64,000 nt of DNA from PFJX01 sp963713085 (GCA_963713085.1 CAVQKQ010000010.1:1-64000), one strand, 5' to 3'. Positions 40,803 through 50,832 are shown, numbered from the stretch's first letter. Made by a program: numbers and translations. The notes: a model not told the origin generated them from the sequence alone.

Positions 40803-42731
40803 TCAGTCGGCTTGGGGCGCGGTTTCATCCTCGGCGGCCGGTTGGTCGGCACCCTCCCGGGCCGGAACGGTGCCGAGGCGGTCCTTGAGCCTGAGAGTTT
40901 CGCCGCCGAAACGCTGGCGATAAAACATGGCATTGGTGAGGACCTTCTTGACGTATTCCCGCGTCTCCGAGAACGGGATGCCCTCCACATAGACGGCGCC
41001 TTCCAGGGGGACGCTGGCCTGCCATCTGCGCGCCCGGCCCGGCCCGGCGTTGTAGCCGGCGCTGGCCAGCACCGGCGACTGGTCCAGGCTGTCGTAGATG
41101 CGCTTGAGGTAATAGGTGCCGAAGCGCAGGTTGGTTTCCGGTTTGTTCATGGTGGCCTGAGCCTTGCGGCCCAGGCCCAGTTCCTTGGCGATCCATTTTG
41201 CCGTGGCGGGCATGATCTGCATCAATCCCTTGGCGCCCGCGCCGGAACGGGCATAGTCCACGAAGCGGGATTCCTGCCGGATCAGGCCGTAGATCCAGGC
41301 TTCGTCCAGGCCGTTTTCCTGGGCGTAGGCGGTGGCCAGATCCCGGTAGGGGGTGATGTAGCGCAGGTCGAAATTATGCAGTTCACGGGTCTGATCCGCC
41401 GTGATGATGGCCCGGTCGTGCCATTTCGCGCGCAATGCCAGTTCGGCGGCGGCCAGAAGATGGCGATCGTCAGCGTTGCGCAGGGCCCAGCGCCATTCCG
41501 CCTCGGCGTCGGCATTCAAGCCCATGTCGTGGAGCAGCAAGGCCCGCTGGAGGCCCGTGTTCGCTTCCGCCTCCTTCAGATCGTCCGGCGTGACCAGGTA
41601 GTTTTGCGGGCGGGATTCCAGGCGGGGAGGGAGTTCCTCCGTCGCCAGTTGGCCGTAATAGCCGATGTCCTGGGAGAGCTGGGCGAACAGGACATTGGCG
41701 GGATAGATCGCGTTCAGGCTCTTTAGTGCGCGGGCCTTCCAGTAGCGCCATACCGGTTCATCCCGGAGCGGCGCGGGCATGGCCTGGATGGCCTGGTACA
41801 CCTCGACCCAAAGCCCGGCGCGCAGGGCCGCGCGGGTTTTCCACAAGGCCTGGGCCTCGCTCAGGGAAGGGCCCGCCTGCCTGAACCAGTCCATGGCGCG
41901 GGCATCGTGAGCGCGCGCCGCGTGCATGGCGATCTGGCCCCAGCCGTAGCGCTGTTCCGCCTCGCTGTATTTTGCCTGGTGGGTTTCCCAGATCTGGGCG
42001 GCGTAGCCCGCGTCCTGTTTGGCGATGCCCGTCAGGGCGAACAGGGCGGCCTCCCGTTGGCCACGTCCGGGTGCGGCTTCCTGGATCAGGGCCAGGGGGG
42101 TCTTCGCCGCCCGGGTAAGGGCGTTCGCGTCCATGCGCGTGTCTTCCGGCAGTTGCTCGTTCACCTCCCGCGCCAGGCGCAGGTTGCCGCCATCCAGGGC
42201 CAGGCGCAGGCGCGCGAGCCGTTCCTCGGTGCCCAACACGCCTTTGTCCGCCAGGGCGCTGAAAAGCGGGTCGCAGGCGGAAGGCAGATCCCTATGGGTA
42301 AGCCATAAATCCAGGCCTTCACCCTGCACGGTCCGGTCGCCATCCTGGAGGCGGGCGCGCATCTCGAAGCAGACCAATTCCTGATCCGGCTTCGGGATGG
42401 CCCGGTAATAGGTCCGGAAGTCGGTCCAATCCTGGTTGCGCCCATACTGGCGCGCCAGGTCGCCGCGCAATCGATCGGCCAGGGGGCCATCGGGAAAACG
42501 GGCGATGAAACGGCTCAAGTCCTCGGGCGTGGGGTTGCCCGACTTCATGCGCCAATATTGCAGGTAGGGACTGAGCAGGGAGTCGGAAGGGACCTTCGCG
42601 GCGAATGTTTCGAATCGTTCGAAGCGGCCCTTCTGGTACGCCTCCCGGGCGGTCAGGAAGTCCGATTTCTCGGAGGCCTGGGCGAGCGGCGCGATCAGCA
42701 GCAACAGGTAAATCAGAAAGCGGTGGTGCAC
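40803..42731 (-). CDS. slt: Soluble lytic murein transglycosylase
   Basis: 642 residues from GTG 42731 (AGGAAAA upstream), directly giving a signal peptide HHRFLIYLLLLIAPLAQAS; the longer start at 42797 would bury it. A long alpha-superhelical U domain is followed by the catalytic C domain: LIRQESRFVDYARSGAGAKGLMQIMPATA with the catalytic Glu, NLRFGTYYLKRI and LASAGYNAGPGRARRW. It cleaves peptidoglycan glycan strands with 1,6-anhydro product in the periplasm. Confidence 0.94.
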   Translation of the reverse strand: MHHRFLIYLLLLIAPLAQASEKSDFLTAREAYQKGRFERFETFAAKVPSDSLLSPYLQYWRMKSGNPTPEDLSRFIARFPDGPLADRLRGDLARQYGRNQDWTDFRTYYRAIPKPDQELVCFEMRARLQDGDRTVQGEGLDLWLTHRDLPSACDPLFSALADKGVLGTEERLARLRLALDGGNLRLAREVNEQLPEDTRMDANALTRAAKTPLALIQEAAPGRGQREAALFALTGIAKQDAGYAAQIWETHQAKYSEAEQRYGWGQIAMHAARAHDARAMDWFRQAGPSLSEAQALWKTRAALRAGLWVEVYQAIQAMPAPLRDEPVWRYWKARALKSLNAIYPANVLFAQLSQDIGYYGQLATEELPPRLESRPQNYLVTPDDLKEAEANTGLQRALLLHDMGLNADAEAEWRWALRNADDRHLLAAAELALRAKWHDRAIITADQTRELHNFDLRYITPYRDLATAYAQENGLDEAWIYGLIRQESRFVDYARSGAGAKGLMQIMPATAKWIAKELGLGRKAQATMNKPETNLRFGTYYLKRIYDSLDQSPVLASAGYNAGPGRARRWQASVPLEGAVYVEGIPFSETREYVKKVLTNAMFYRQRFGGETLRLKDRLGTVPAREGADQPAAEDETAPQAD

Positions 42732-42804
42732 ACTTTTCCTGGTCTTGGAAAAGGGCGCACTGTAACCGGAGCGGCGCCGGGCATTCAAACCCGGCATCTA
42801 TTGG

Positions 42805-43329
42805 TCAATATCTTTCCGCCAGGCTGACGTTGACATTCACCGTTACGCTGCGGCCCGGGTCGTAAGGCATGAACGTGTTGTACTCGTGCCCCTGATAGCG
42901 GTAGGTCACGTTGTAGCCGGTGAGCCGCTGGCTCCAGTTGTCCACGGTGCGGCAACGCTGTTCATAGACCGGCCGTTCATAGCCTCCGGGGTCCCGGGCG
43001 TCCCGGTCGGTGTTGTTACCGATGACCGCGCCGGTGGCCGCGCCGACCGCCGTGGCGACCGTCCTGCCGCCGCCCCTGCCGATCTGATTGCCAAGGATGC
43101 CGCCGACGATGGTGCCGAGTACCGTGCCGCCATAGGTCCGGTCACGGCCCACGGTTTCGTAGCCGACCTTCTCGTCCCAGCACTCGTGCTTGGGATCGTT
43201 GACGTTTTCATAGACCGGGGTGCTGGAGACGACCCGGGCGGTGTCCTGGAATCCGGCGGCATTGGCATTGCTCATGTTCAGCAGGCCAAGCAGCAGAGCC
43301 GGCGCGGCGAGTTTGATCGCGGTTTTCAT
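42805..43329 (-). CDS. Glycine-zipper outer-membrane-type protein
   Basis: 174 residues from ATG 43329. Signal peptide to about ANA (KLAAPALLLGLLNMSNANA); a glycine-zipper segment GGTVLGTIVGGILGNQIGRGGGRTVATAVGAATGAVIGNNTDR; and C-terminal CRTVDNWSQRLTGYNVTYRYQGHEYNTFMPYDPG. This is the 17-kDa-antigen/2TM glycine zipper family. Probably in the outer membrane envelope. Close to the DUF3106-like gene (40 bp). Confidence 0.87.
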   Translation of the reverse strand: MKTAIKLAAPALLLGLLNMSNANAAGFQDTARVVSSTPVYENVNDPKHECWDEKVGYETVGRDRTYGGTVLGTIVGGILGNQIGRGGGRTVATAVGAATGAVIGNNTDRDARDPGGYERPVYEQRCRTVDNWSQRLTGYNVTYRYQGHEYNTFMPYDPGRSVTVNVNVSLAERY

Positions 43330-43369
43330 GATCGATTCCTTCCTCTTGTTTGAAATGGGTAATCCGTGG

Positions 43370-43801
43370 TTAACGGTGACGGCCGTTCCGATCGGGGCCG
43401 TTGCCGAAGAAGCCGCCCTGGGGAAAGCTCGGATAGCGTCCGTCCTCAAAGCGGCGATGTTCATAGCCGGTGCCGTAGCCGTTGTCCCCCAAATCATTGG
43501 GGTCCCGGTCATCCTCGCGGCCATAGCGGTTGTATTGCCCTTCCTGGCCGCGGAGCTCCCGCATGCCCCTACGCTGACCCTGATCTCCCCATTGGCGCAA
43601 CCGTTCCTGGAACTCGCGGCGCAGTTGCACCCTCTGTTCAGGGCTGACCTCTTCCCAACGTTCCCTGAGGTCTCGGCGTTCCTGAGGGGTAAGCTGTGCG
43701 ACTTGGACGAAGGGCTCGACCGGGACATACCAACCGAATCCATCAGCAAAGGCTGGTAGGGTGGCGGTTGCCAGCAGCAGGGCCAAAAATGTCTTTTTCA
43801 T
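43370..43801 (-). CDS. Exported DUF3106-like protein
   Basis: 143 residues from ATG 43801. Signal peptide (FLALLLATATLPAFA), then PFVQVAQLTPQERRDLRERWEEVSPEQRVQLRREFQERLRQWG, the charged helical repeat typical of DUF3106/Spy-like stress chaperones, and a Gly/Asp/Arg-rich tail. The divergent gene is an OmpR-type regulator, 102 bp away, so the two may form an envelope-stress circuit. Confidence 0.72.
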   Translation of the reverse strand: MKKTFLALLLATATLPAFADGFGWYVPVEPFVQVAQLTPQERRDLRERWEEVSPEQRVQLRREFQERLRQWGDQGQRRGMRELRGQEGQYNRYGREDDRDPNDLGDNGYGTGYEHRRFEDGRYPSFPQGGFFGNGPDRNGRHR

Positions 43802-43903
43802 CGTACAACTCCTGTTCATCACGGTTCCCATGCTAGGCAAATGCGGTAACACGCGGGTTTCCGGATGGGATAAATTTGTTTCAGAGTGTTTCGGAAGGTG
43901 GAT

Positions 43904-44611
43904 ATGACAGACAACCCACATGTACTGGTGGTGGATGACGATGCTGGCATTCGCGATCTGCTGGCGGATTACCTTGCCAAGCAGGGCATGACGGTGGTGA
44001 CGGCCCGGGACGGCAAGGAGATGGACGAGCGCCTGGCGGCGTTCCATCCGGACCTGATCGTCATGGATCTGATGATGCCGGGCGAGGACGGCCTGAGTCT
44101 GACGCGCCGGATCAAGGCCGAGCGGGAGGTGCCCGTGATCATGCTGTCCGCCCGGGGCGAGGACATCGACCGCATCGTCGGGCTGGAGGTGGGGGCTGAC
44201 GACTATCTGCCCAAGCCGTTCAACCCCCGCGAACTGCTGGCCAGGATTCGGGCGGTGATGCGGCGGGGCGCGGCAAAGCCCGAGAATGCCGATGCCGAGG
44301 TGGCACGGTTCGGGCCCTTCGCCCTGGATCTGGGGGCCCAGAGCCTGTCCCGGGAAGGCGACGACATTGCGTTGACCCAGGCCGAATTCACCCTGCTCAA
44401 GATCTTCGTAGAACATCCCAATCGGGCCCTGTCCCGGGATCAGATCATGGATTGGCTCAAGGGCTACGAGCGGGATCCGTTCGACCGCTCCATAGACGTG
44501 CGGGTGACCCGGCTGCGCAAGAAGATCGAGGATGACCCGGCCAATCCGGGCTATATCCGCACGGTCTGGGGACAGGGTTACCTGTTTTCACCCAAGGGCC
44601 GTACCGCTTGA
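43904..44611 (+). CDS. OmpR-family response regulator
   Basis: 235 residues from ATG 43904 (GGAAGGTGG upstream). Receiver with VLVVDDDAG, phospho-acceptor Asp in LIVMDLMMPGEDG and K in YLPKPF; winged HTH (ALTQAEFTLLKIFVEHPNRALSRDQIMDWLKG...VRVTRLRKKIEDDPANPGYIRTVWGQGYLF). The stop overlaps the kinase start (TTGA). Confidence 0.95.
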   Translation: MTDNPHVLVVDDDAGIRDLLADYLAKQGMTVVTARDGKEMDERLAAFHPDLIVMDLMMPGEDGLSLTRRIKAEREVPVIMLSARGEDIDRIVGLEVGADDYLPKPFNPRELLARIRAVMRRGAAKPENADAEVARFGPFALDLGAQSLSREGDDIALTQAEFTLLKIFVEHPNRALSRDQIMDWLKGYERDPFDRSIDVRVTRLRKKIEDDPANPGYIRTVWGQGYLFSPKGRTA

Positions 44612-45939
44612 GGTTCTGGCCCGGCACCCTGTTCGGTCGCACCGCCGCCGTCCTGCTGGCGGCATTCCTGGTGTTCGAGGCGGCGGCCTTCGCGGTGGTC
44701 TGGACCATGGTGATCAAGCCCCTGGCGGAGCGGTCCGCGGACGACCTGGCGGCCAAGATCGTCCTGGCGGCCAAAACCTGGGTGGAGCTGCCGCCGGAAA
44801 CCCGGGCGGATTACGAGATGGAACTGGCATTTCACCACGACCTTGAACTGGGCGAGGTCAAGAGCCGCCTGCCGACCCCGGCCAAGCCCAGTTATTTCGG
44901 CGGGCTGGCCCAGGCGGCAGTGAGCCACCGTGCCGGGCAGGACATCAAGTTCAAGAGCGGTCCCGATCCGGACTGGGATTGGCTCGAGATCCAGGTGGCG
45001 GACAAACTGCTGCGCGTGGGATTCAACCGGGAGCGCTATGCCCTGCAGGCGCCATTGGCGGCGATGGGGGTATTTCTGCTGGGGGCGGCCCTCACCGTGG
45101 TGACCGCTCTGTTCATGGTGCGCCAGGCCAGCCGACGCCTGCGCCACCTGGCCGAGAAGGCCCGGGAGGTTGGACAGGGCCGTACCCCGGAGCATCTTCC
45201 GGAAACCGGTGCCCAGGAGATCCGGGAATTCACCGCCGCCTTCAATCGTATGGCCGGCGAGGTGCAGTCCCTGCTGGAGAACCGAACCGTCCTGCTCTCG
45301 GGCATTTCCCACGACTTGCGTACCCCCCTCACCCGGCTCAAGCTGGCCCTTTCCATGCTGGAAGAAGCGAATCCCGACCTGGTGGCCCGCATGGAGCGGG
45401 ACCTGAACGAGATGAACGGCTTGATCGCCGACATGCTGGTGTTCGCCCGGGCGTTGAAGACGGAGGACCACACTGAGTTCGACGTGATCCGGGTGCTAAG
45501 CGATCTGGTGGAGCAGGCAAGCCGCCTCGGTCCGGTGTATCTGGAGTTCGGGGAAGCGGGCCTGTTGGCCTGGGATCCCGCAGAGCCCTGCGTGCTCAAA
45601 GGCGGCGAGGCGGCCTTGCGCCGCATCGTCGGCAACCTGCTGGAAAACGCGCGGCGTTACAGCGACGGCGAGCCGGTTACGCTGCGGCTGGTCTGCGGTG
45701 AGCGGATGATCCGGGTCGATGTGCTGGATCGCGGCCCCGGCATTCCGCCGGCGCACCGGGAGGCGGTGTTCCAGCCGTTTTACCGACTGGAAGGCTCGCG
45801 CAGCAAGGAGGGCGGGGGCAGCGGACTGGGACTTGCGATCGCCAGGCAGTTGGCGGATGTCCATGGCTGGGACATCCGGCTGTCAGATCGGGAAGGGGGA
45901 GGACTGACGGCCAGTCTGATTATTTTATGTGGTACTTGA
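44608..45939 (+). CDS. OmpR-type sensor histidine kinase
   Basis: 443 residues, TTG start overlapping the regulator stop. Two membrane segments (about 12-35 and 150-172) frame a periplasmic domain of about 115 residues; then HAMP, H-box GISHDLRTPLTRLKLAL, and ATP-binding N- and G-boxes (GNLLENARRYSD, VLDRGPGIPPAHREAVFQPFYRLEG, GLGLAIARQLADVHG). EnvZ-like overall layout. The signal is unknown; divergent envelope-protein genes are candidates for its regulon. Confidence 0.94.
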   Translation: MRFWPGTLFGRTAAVLLAAFLVFEAAAFAVVWTMVIKPLAERSADDLAAKIVLAAKTWVELPPETRADYEMELAFHHDLELGEVKSRLPTPAKPSYFGGLAQAAVSHRAGQDIKFKSGPDPDWDWLEIQVADKLLRVGFNRERYALQAPLAAMGVFLLGAALTVVTALFMVRQASRRLRHLAEKAREVGQGRTPEHLPETGAQEIREFTAAFNRMAGEVQSLLENRTVLLSGISHDLRTPLTRLKLALSMLEEANPDLVARMERDLNEMNGLIADMLVFARALKTEDHTEFDVIRVLSDLVEQASRLGPVYLEFGEAGLLAWDPAEPCVLKGGEAALRRIVGNLLENARRYSDGEPVTLRLVCGERMIRVDVLDRGPGIPPAHREAVFQPFYRLEGSRSKEGGGSGLGLAIARQLADVHGWDIRLSDREGGGLTASLIILCGT

Positions 45940-46075
45940 ACACCATCACTTCCAGCCTGAGGAACGACATGCTGGTTATGGACAGGTGCCGCGTATGGGT
46001 GCGGATCATCTTGCGCGTGGTGTCCGCAGCCCGCCGGATGCGGATGGTGAGGCGGGGAGTCAGGTTAAGAGTCAT
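45920..46075 (-). CDS. Small basic protein, possible gene
   Basis: 51 residues from ATG 46075 with a perfect GGAGG five bases before it. MTLNLTPRLTIRIRRAADTT... is rich in Arg, Lys, His and Thr. The stop lies inside the end of the kinase gene on the other strand. The strong ribosome site argues for translation; no homologue was recognised. Confidence 0.45.
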   Translation of the reverse strand: MTLNLTPRLTIRIRRAADTTRKMIRTHTRHLSITSMSFLRLEVMVFKYHIK

Positions 46076-46390
46076 GGTGTCCTCCATATTTCTTGTCCAT
46101 GACCTTGCAAGCGGTGTGCCTTTAATTTTTATACATAAAAACAATGGGTTGTGTATTGTGATTCAATCCCCGGCGCTGAAACCCTGTACGACCTGACGGG
46201 TTCTCGACGCCCGCCCAGGCCGTCGATCACGACAAGTGTCTCGCCCACCGGCAACACTGGGGTGTACGCAACGGAGAAGGGGCAGGATTGACAGCGATGC
46301 CCGCCGGGTCAGTGAAAATTCCCGCATGGCCGGCGAGGGGCGAGCGGTTAAAATCCGCCCTCGTATTTTTTATTCATCACATTCAAAGAC
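46076..46390. other. Intergenic region before glyQ
   Basis: 315 bp without a convincing gene. It starts AT-rich (TTTAATTTTTATACATAAAAAC near 46121-46142) and becomes GC-rich. A TTGACA at 46288-46293 could be a -35 box but no good -10 follows at 16-18 bp. No tRNA or riboswitch fold was recognised. Confidence 0.5.
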
Positions 46391-47338
46391 ATGCCAGCTT
46401 TCCAGGACATCATCCTCACCCTCCAGCGCTTCTGGGGCGAACAGGGCTGCGTCTTGCTCCAGCCCTACGACCTCGAGGTGGGGGCCGGCACCAGCCACAC
46501 CGCCACCTTCCTGCGCTCCCTGGGCCCCGAGCCCTGGAAGGCGGCCTACGTGCAGCCCTCGCGCCGGCCCAAGGACGGCCGCTACGGCGAGAACCCCAAC
46601 CGCCTACAGCACTATTACCAGTTCCAGGTGGTGCTGAAGCCCGCGCCGGAAAACATCCTGGAACTGTATCTGGGCTCCCTGGAGGCCCTGGGCTTCGACC
46701 TGACGCAGAACGACATCCGCTTCGTCGAGGACGACTGGGAAAACCCCACCCTGGGCGCCTGGGGCCTGGGCTGGGAAGTGTGGCTGAACGGCATGGAAGT
46801 GACCCAGTTCACGTATTTCCAGCAGGTGGGCGGGATCGAGTGCAAGCCCATCACCGGCGAGATCACCTACGGCCTGGAACGGCTGGCCATGTACCTACAG
46901 GGCAAGGACAATGTGTTCGACCTGGAATACGCCCCAGGCGTCCCACAAAACGACGGCAGCACACGCAGCGTGCTGTATGGCGACGTATTCCACCAGAACG
47001 AGGTGGAGCAGTCCGCCTACAACTTCGAGCACAGCGACGTGGAGTTCCTGCTCACCGCCTTCAACGCCCACGAGAAGCAGGCCCGCCACCTGATGGACAG
47101 CCAGCTGGCCCTGCCCGCCTACGAACAGGTGCTGAAGGCCGCACACACCTTCAACCTGCTGGATGCCCGGGGTGCCATCTCCGTCACCGAGCGGGCCGCC
47201 TACATCGGCCGCATCCGCAACCTGGCGCGCAGCGTGGCGCAGAGCTACCTGGATTCGCGCGCCCGGTTGGGCTTCCCCATGGCGCCCCGGGCATGGGCTG
47301 AGGAAGTGCTGGCGCAGATCGAGAAGAAGGCGGCGTGA
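46391..47338 (+). CDS. glyQ: Glycyl-tRNA synthetase alpha subunit
   Basis: 315 residues. FQDIILTLQRFWGEQGCVLLQPYDLEVGAGTSHTATFLRSLGPEPW and class II motifs in RPKDGRYGENPNRLQHYYQFQVVLKP are diagnostic of the bacterial alpha2beta2 enzyme. Charges tRNA-Gly with the beta subunit. The beta gene starts 2 bp after the stop. Confidence 0.98.
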   Translation: MPAFQDIILTLQRFWGEQGCVLLQPYDLEVGAGTSHTATFLRSLGPEPWKAAYVQPSRRPKDGRYGENPNRLQHYYQFQVVLKPAPENILELYLGSLEALGFDLTQNDIRFVEDDWENPTLGAWGLGWEVWLNGMEVTQFTYFQQVGGIECKPITGEITYGLERLAMYLQGKDNVFDLEYAPGVPQNDGSTRSVLYGDVFHQNEVEQSAYNFEHSDVEFLLTAFNAHEKQARHLMDSQLALPAYEQVLKAAHTFNLLDARGAISVTERAAYIGRIRNLARSVAQSYLDSRARLGFPMAPRAWAEEVLAQIEKKAA

Positions 47339-47340
47339 GC

Positions 47341-49486
47341 ATGACAACCAAGAATTTGCTGGTGGAACTGTTCGTGGAGGAACTGCCGCCCAAGGCATTA
47401 AAGAAATTGGGTGAGTCTTTTGCCACCACCTTGTTCGAATCCCTCAAGTCTCAGGGCCTGGCGAATGTGGGCAGCGCCGCCACGCCCTTTGCCTCTCCCC
47501 GCCGCCTGGCCGCGCATGTCACGAATGTTCTTTCTGTGGCACCCGACGAGGAAGTGATAGAGAAACTGATGCCGGTGTCAGTTGCATTGGATAGCAACGG
47601 CATGCCGACCCAAGCCTTCCGGAAAAAATGCGCAAAGCTTGGACGTTCAGACTTGGTCGATAAATGGCCAAACGCCGTAGACGGTCCCTGATAGTCTTTA
47701 TCCAGCGATGGATGGCAAAGCCGAAGCTATTTTTATGCGTTCCATGGCAAAGGGCACAAACCTTCTTGTCGGATTAGGAAATGCTTTAGACGAGACACTG
47801 GCCAAGCTGCCCATCCCAAAGGTCATGACCTACCAGTTGGCTGATGGCTGGACCACGGTCAACTTTGTGCGCCCGGCCCATGGCCTGATTGCTTTGCATG
47901 GCGACGAGGTGGTACCGGTGTCTGTGCTGGGCCTGACTGCCGGCCGCGACACCCGGGGTCATCGTTTCGAGGCGGCCGTTGATCCTATCGTCATCAAGGA
48001 TTCCGACAGCTACGAGGCCCAAATGGAAGCCGAAGGCGCGGTCATTCCCAGCTTCGAGAAACGCCGCGCCGAGATCGTGCGCCAACTGCATGAGGCCGCC
48101 AACAAGCTGGGCGGCGGCGAGAGTGGCAAAGTCAGGCCCATCGAGGACGACGCCCTGCTGGATGAGGTGACCGCCCTGGTGGAACGGCCCAACGTACTGG
48201 CCTGCCAGTTCGACCCGGAGTTCCTGGCCGTGCCCCAGGAATGCCTGATCCTCACCATGAAGGCCAACCAGAAGTATTTCCCGTTACTGGATGCCGCCGG
48301 CAAGCTCACCAACCGTTTCCTCATCGTCTCCAACATCCGACCGGCCGACCCCAGCGCGGTGATCGGCGGCAATGAGCGGGTGGTGCGGCCGCGCCTGGCG
48401 GACGCCAAATTCTTTTTCGACCAGGACCGCAAGCGGCCCCTGGCCAGCCGGGTCGAGGCCCTGGACAAGGTGGTCTACCACAACAAACTGGGTAGCCAGG
48501 GTGAGCGCAGCCGCAAGGTGCAGAGCATCGCGCGTCTGATCGCTGCAATGCTGGACGGCCAGGCGCTGGAAGCACTGGCCAGTACCGCCGCCGAGTTGGC
48601 GAAGACCGATCTGTTGACGGACATGGTGGGCGAGTTTCCCGAGTTGCAAGGCATCATGGGGCGCTATTACGCGCTGCATGACGGCCTGGCGGTCGAGATC
48701 GCCGATGCCATCGAGGACCACTACAAGCCGCGCTTCGCCGGCGACAGCCTGCCGCGCAACGCCGTGGGCGAGGTGGTGGCGCTGGCCGACAAGCTGGAAA
48801 CCCTGGTGGGCCTGTTCGGCATCGGCCAGGTGCCTACCGGGGATAAGGATCCGTTTGCCCTGCGGCGTCATGCCCTCGGGGTCATCCGCATCCTGATGGA
48901 ACGGGATCTGCCTTTGCATCTGGATGCGCTGTTGTTTGCGGCGGCCGGTGTGCGGGGGTTTTCCGAGGATGTCAGCTCGCAGGTTGCCACATTCATGTAT
49001 GAGCGCCTGACCGGGGTATTGCGTGACCAGGGCTACTCTCCCCAAGAGGTGGAGGCGGTGGTGAGCCAGCATCCCCAGCGCCTGGGTGACATTCCCAAGC
49101 GCTTGGCCGCCGTGCGTGCCTTCGCCGCCCTGCCCGAGTCCGCCAGCCTGGCTGCCGCAAACAAGCGGGTGGGCAACATCCTGAAAAAGGTGGAGGGGGA
49201 TCTGCCTATCCATGTCGACTCCGCGCTATTCCGGGAGTCGGCGGAGACGGCTCTTTACGACGCCCTGGAACAGATCGGGCCTGGCGCCGATGCGGCCTTC
49301 GAGCGGGGCGACTACACGGCATCCCTCAGGCAGCTGGCGGCGCTCAAGGCGCCGGTGGACGCCTTTTTCGACGGCGTCATGGTCAATGCGGAGGAGGCGT
49401 CCTTGCGCAACAACCGCCTTGCCCTGCTAAGTCGCTTGCACAAGGCCATGAACCGCGTCGCCGACCTTTCCCGTCTCGCTGCCTGA
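47341..49486 (+). pseudogene. glyS: Glycyl-tRNA synthetase beta subunit, one frameshift (likely sequence error)
   Basis: The start reads MTTKNLLVELFVEELPPKALKKLG, normal GlyS. The first frame stops at 47689-47691 right after KLGRSDLVDKWPNAVDGP. Taking out one base in GGTCCCTGATAG (47684-47695) continues as DSLYPAMDGKAEAIFMRSMAKGTN and runs to 49486. The repaired protein has about 714 residues, near the family length, and keeps the tRNA-binding and HD-like C-terminal parts. Because the enzyme is essential and only one gene pair is normal, a base-call or assembly error is the most likely cause; programmed frameshifting is a weaker option. Confidence 0.9.
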
Positions 49487-49542
49487 GCGATGGCATCCAT
49501 CGCCCGGTCCGGATCCGAGTGAATTCATTGCCGGGAGGCGGG

Positions 49543-50832
49543 ATGGAGGACAGGGAGCGTTACCGCATCGCCTGGCTGAGCGCGGAGTTCAGTGTGGCGG
49601 GTACGGAGGCGGCCTTTCGCGAGCACATCCGGGCCGACTGGGTCCGGGAGACCCGCCTGGCCATCACCATTGCGGCCCTGTTCTACCTGGCATTTGCCAT
49701 GACCGATTTCCTGGTGCTGGGTGTCGGGCAACGATACCTGATCATCTTTCTCACCCGCCTCATGGTGTGCGCCCTGGGCCTGGCAGTGGCCCTCAGCGCC
49801 GACCGGTTCTGGCGGCCCCTGGTGGACGGCATCACGCCGACCCTGGTGGAATCCATGGCTTTGATCGGCTTCCTGTCCATCACCCTGCTGCGCCCCTACG
49901 AGGTCGGCTGGCATGGCATGAGCCTGATGGCCATGCTGCTCGGGGTGTACGTCTTCATACCCAATCGCTTCCTGCCCAAGCTGGCGGTGGCCCTGCCCAG
50001 CACGCTGGCATGCGTCTGGCTGCTGGATGAGCATTTCCAATTGCCGATCAACCAGTTGCTGCCCCTGTCCCTGCTGCTGCTGGTGGTGAATCTGTTCGGC
50101 ATTCTCAGCGCCCACCGCGTCAGCGGCCTGCGCAGGGAAACCTTCCGGGACGAACAGATCCTGCGCCGTACCAATCGGGCCTTGTTCGAGGAAATCGAGG
50201 AACGTCGGCGTCTGGAACAACATCTGAGGGAATTGGCCCGTCTGGATGATCTGACTGGGATACACAACCGCAGAGGTTTTTTTGACCTGGCCCAACAGGA
50301 AATCAGTGTCCTCCAGCGTTCCGGCGAGACTTTGTCCCTGCTGCTTCTGGAAGTGGATTACTTCAAGCAGATCGGCGATACCTACGGTGGGGTTCGCGCC
50401 AACGAGGTGCTCCAGACCCTGGTGAAGCTGTGTCGCCACCATCTGCGCGAGGGGGACCTGTTCGCCCGGGCGGGCGGGGAGTCCTTCGTCATCCTGTTGC
50501 CCCGGGCCGGCCGGGCCTTGGCCCGGCAAATTGCGGAACGATTGCGCGTTGAGGCCAGGAAGGCCCCGGTGGCGCTGAGCGATGCGACCATCCATTTCTC
50601 CATCAGCATCGGTCTGGCCGAGTGGCGCCGGGATGAAACCATCGGCGACCTCTTGGCCCGGGCCGACCAGGCCTTGCAGATCGCCAAGTTCAAGGGGAAC
50701 AACCGGGTGGAGTCGGCACCGGACACGAATGCGGAGGGGGCGGCGGAAGTTGCAAAATCCCGGGTCGCTCTTGAGCGCGGGGACCAGGCGAGCCAGAATG
50801 GCGGCAGCGACAGCGCACCGGAGCATCCATGA
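49543..50832 (+). CDS. Membrane GGDEF-domain protein with degenerate active site
   Basis: 429 residues from ATG 49543 (GGGAGGCGG upstream). About six N-terminal membrane helices, a coiled linker (EEIEERRRLEQHLRELARLDDLTGIHNRRGFFDLAQQE) and a GGDEF domain. The signature GGDEF reads GGESF (FARAGGESFVILLP), and the preceding N-D-x-x-G-H is GDTYGG. Loss of the key Asp/Glu metal ligands suggests no diguanylate cyclase activity; it may bind GTP or c-di-GMP or act by contact. Overlaps gmhB by 4 bp. Confidence 0.88.
   Translation: MEDRERYRIAWLSAEFSVAGTEAAFREHIRADWVRETRLAITIAALFYLAFAMTDFLVLGVGQRYLIIFLTRLMVCALGLAVALSADRFWRPLVDGITPTLVESMALIGFLSITLLRPYEVGWHGMSLMAMLLGVYVFIPNRFLPKLAVALPSTLACVWLLDEHFQLPINQLLPLSLLLLVVNLFGILSAHRVSGLRRETFRDEQILRRTNRALFEEIEERRRLEQHLRELARLDDLTGIHNRRGFFDLAQQEISVLQRSGETLSLLLLEVDYFKQIGDTYGGVRANEVLQTLVKLCRHHLREGDLFARAGGESFVILLPRAGRALARQIAERLRVEARKAPVALSDATIHFSISIGLAEWRRDETIGDLLARADQALQIAKFKGNNRVESAPDTNAEGAAEVAKSRVALERGDQASQNGGSDSAPEHP

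Noticed and set aside
46288..46316. TTGACA as a promoter for glyQ
   Set aside because: No acceptable -10 element at 16-18 bp; kept only as a note in the intergenic entry.
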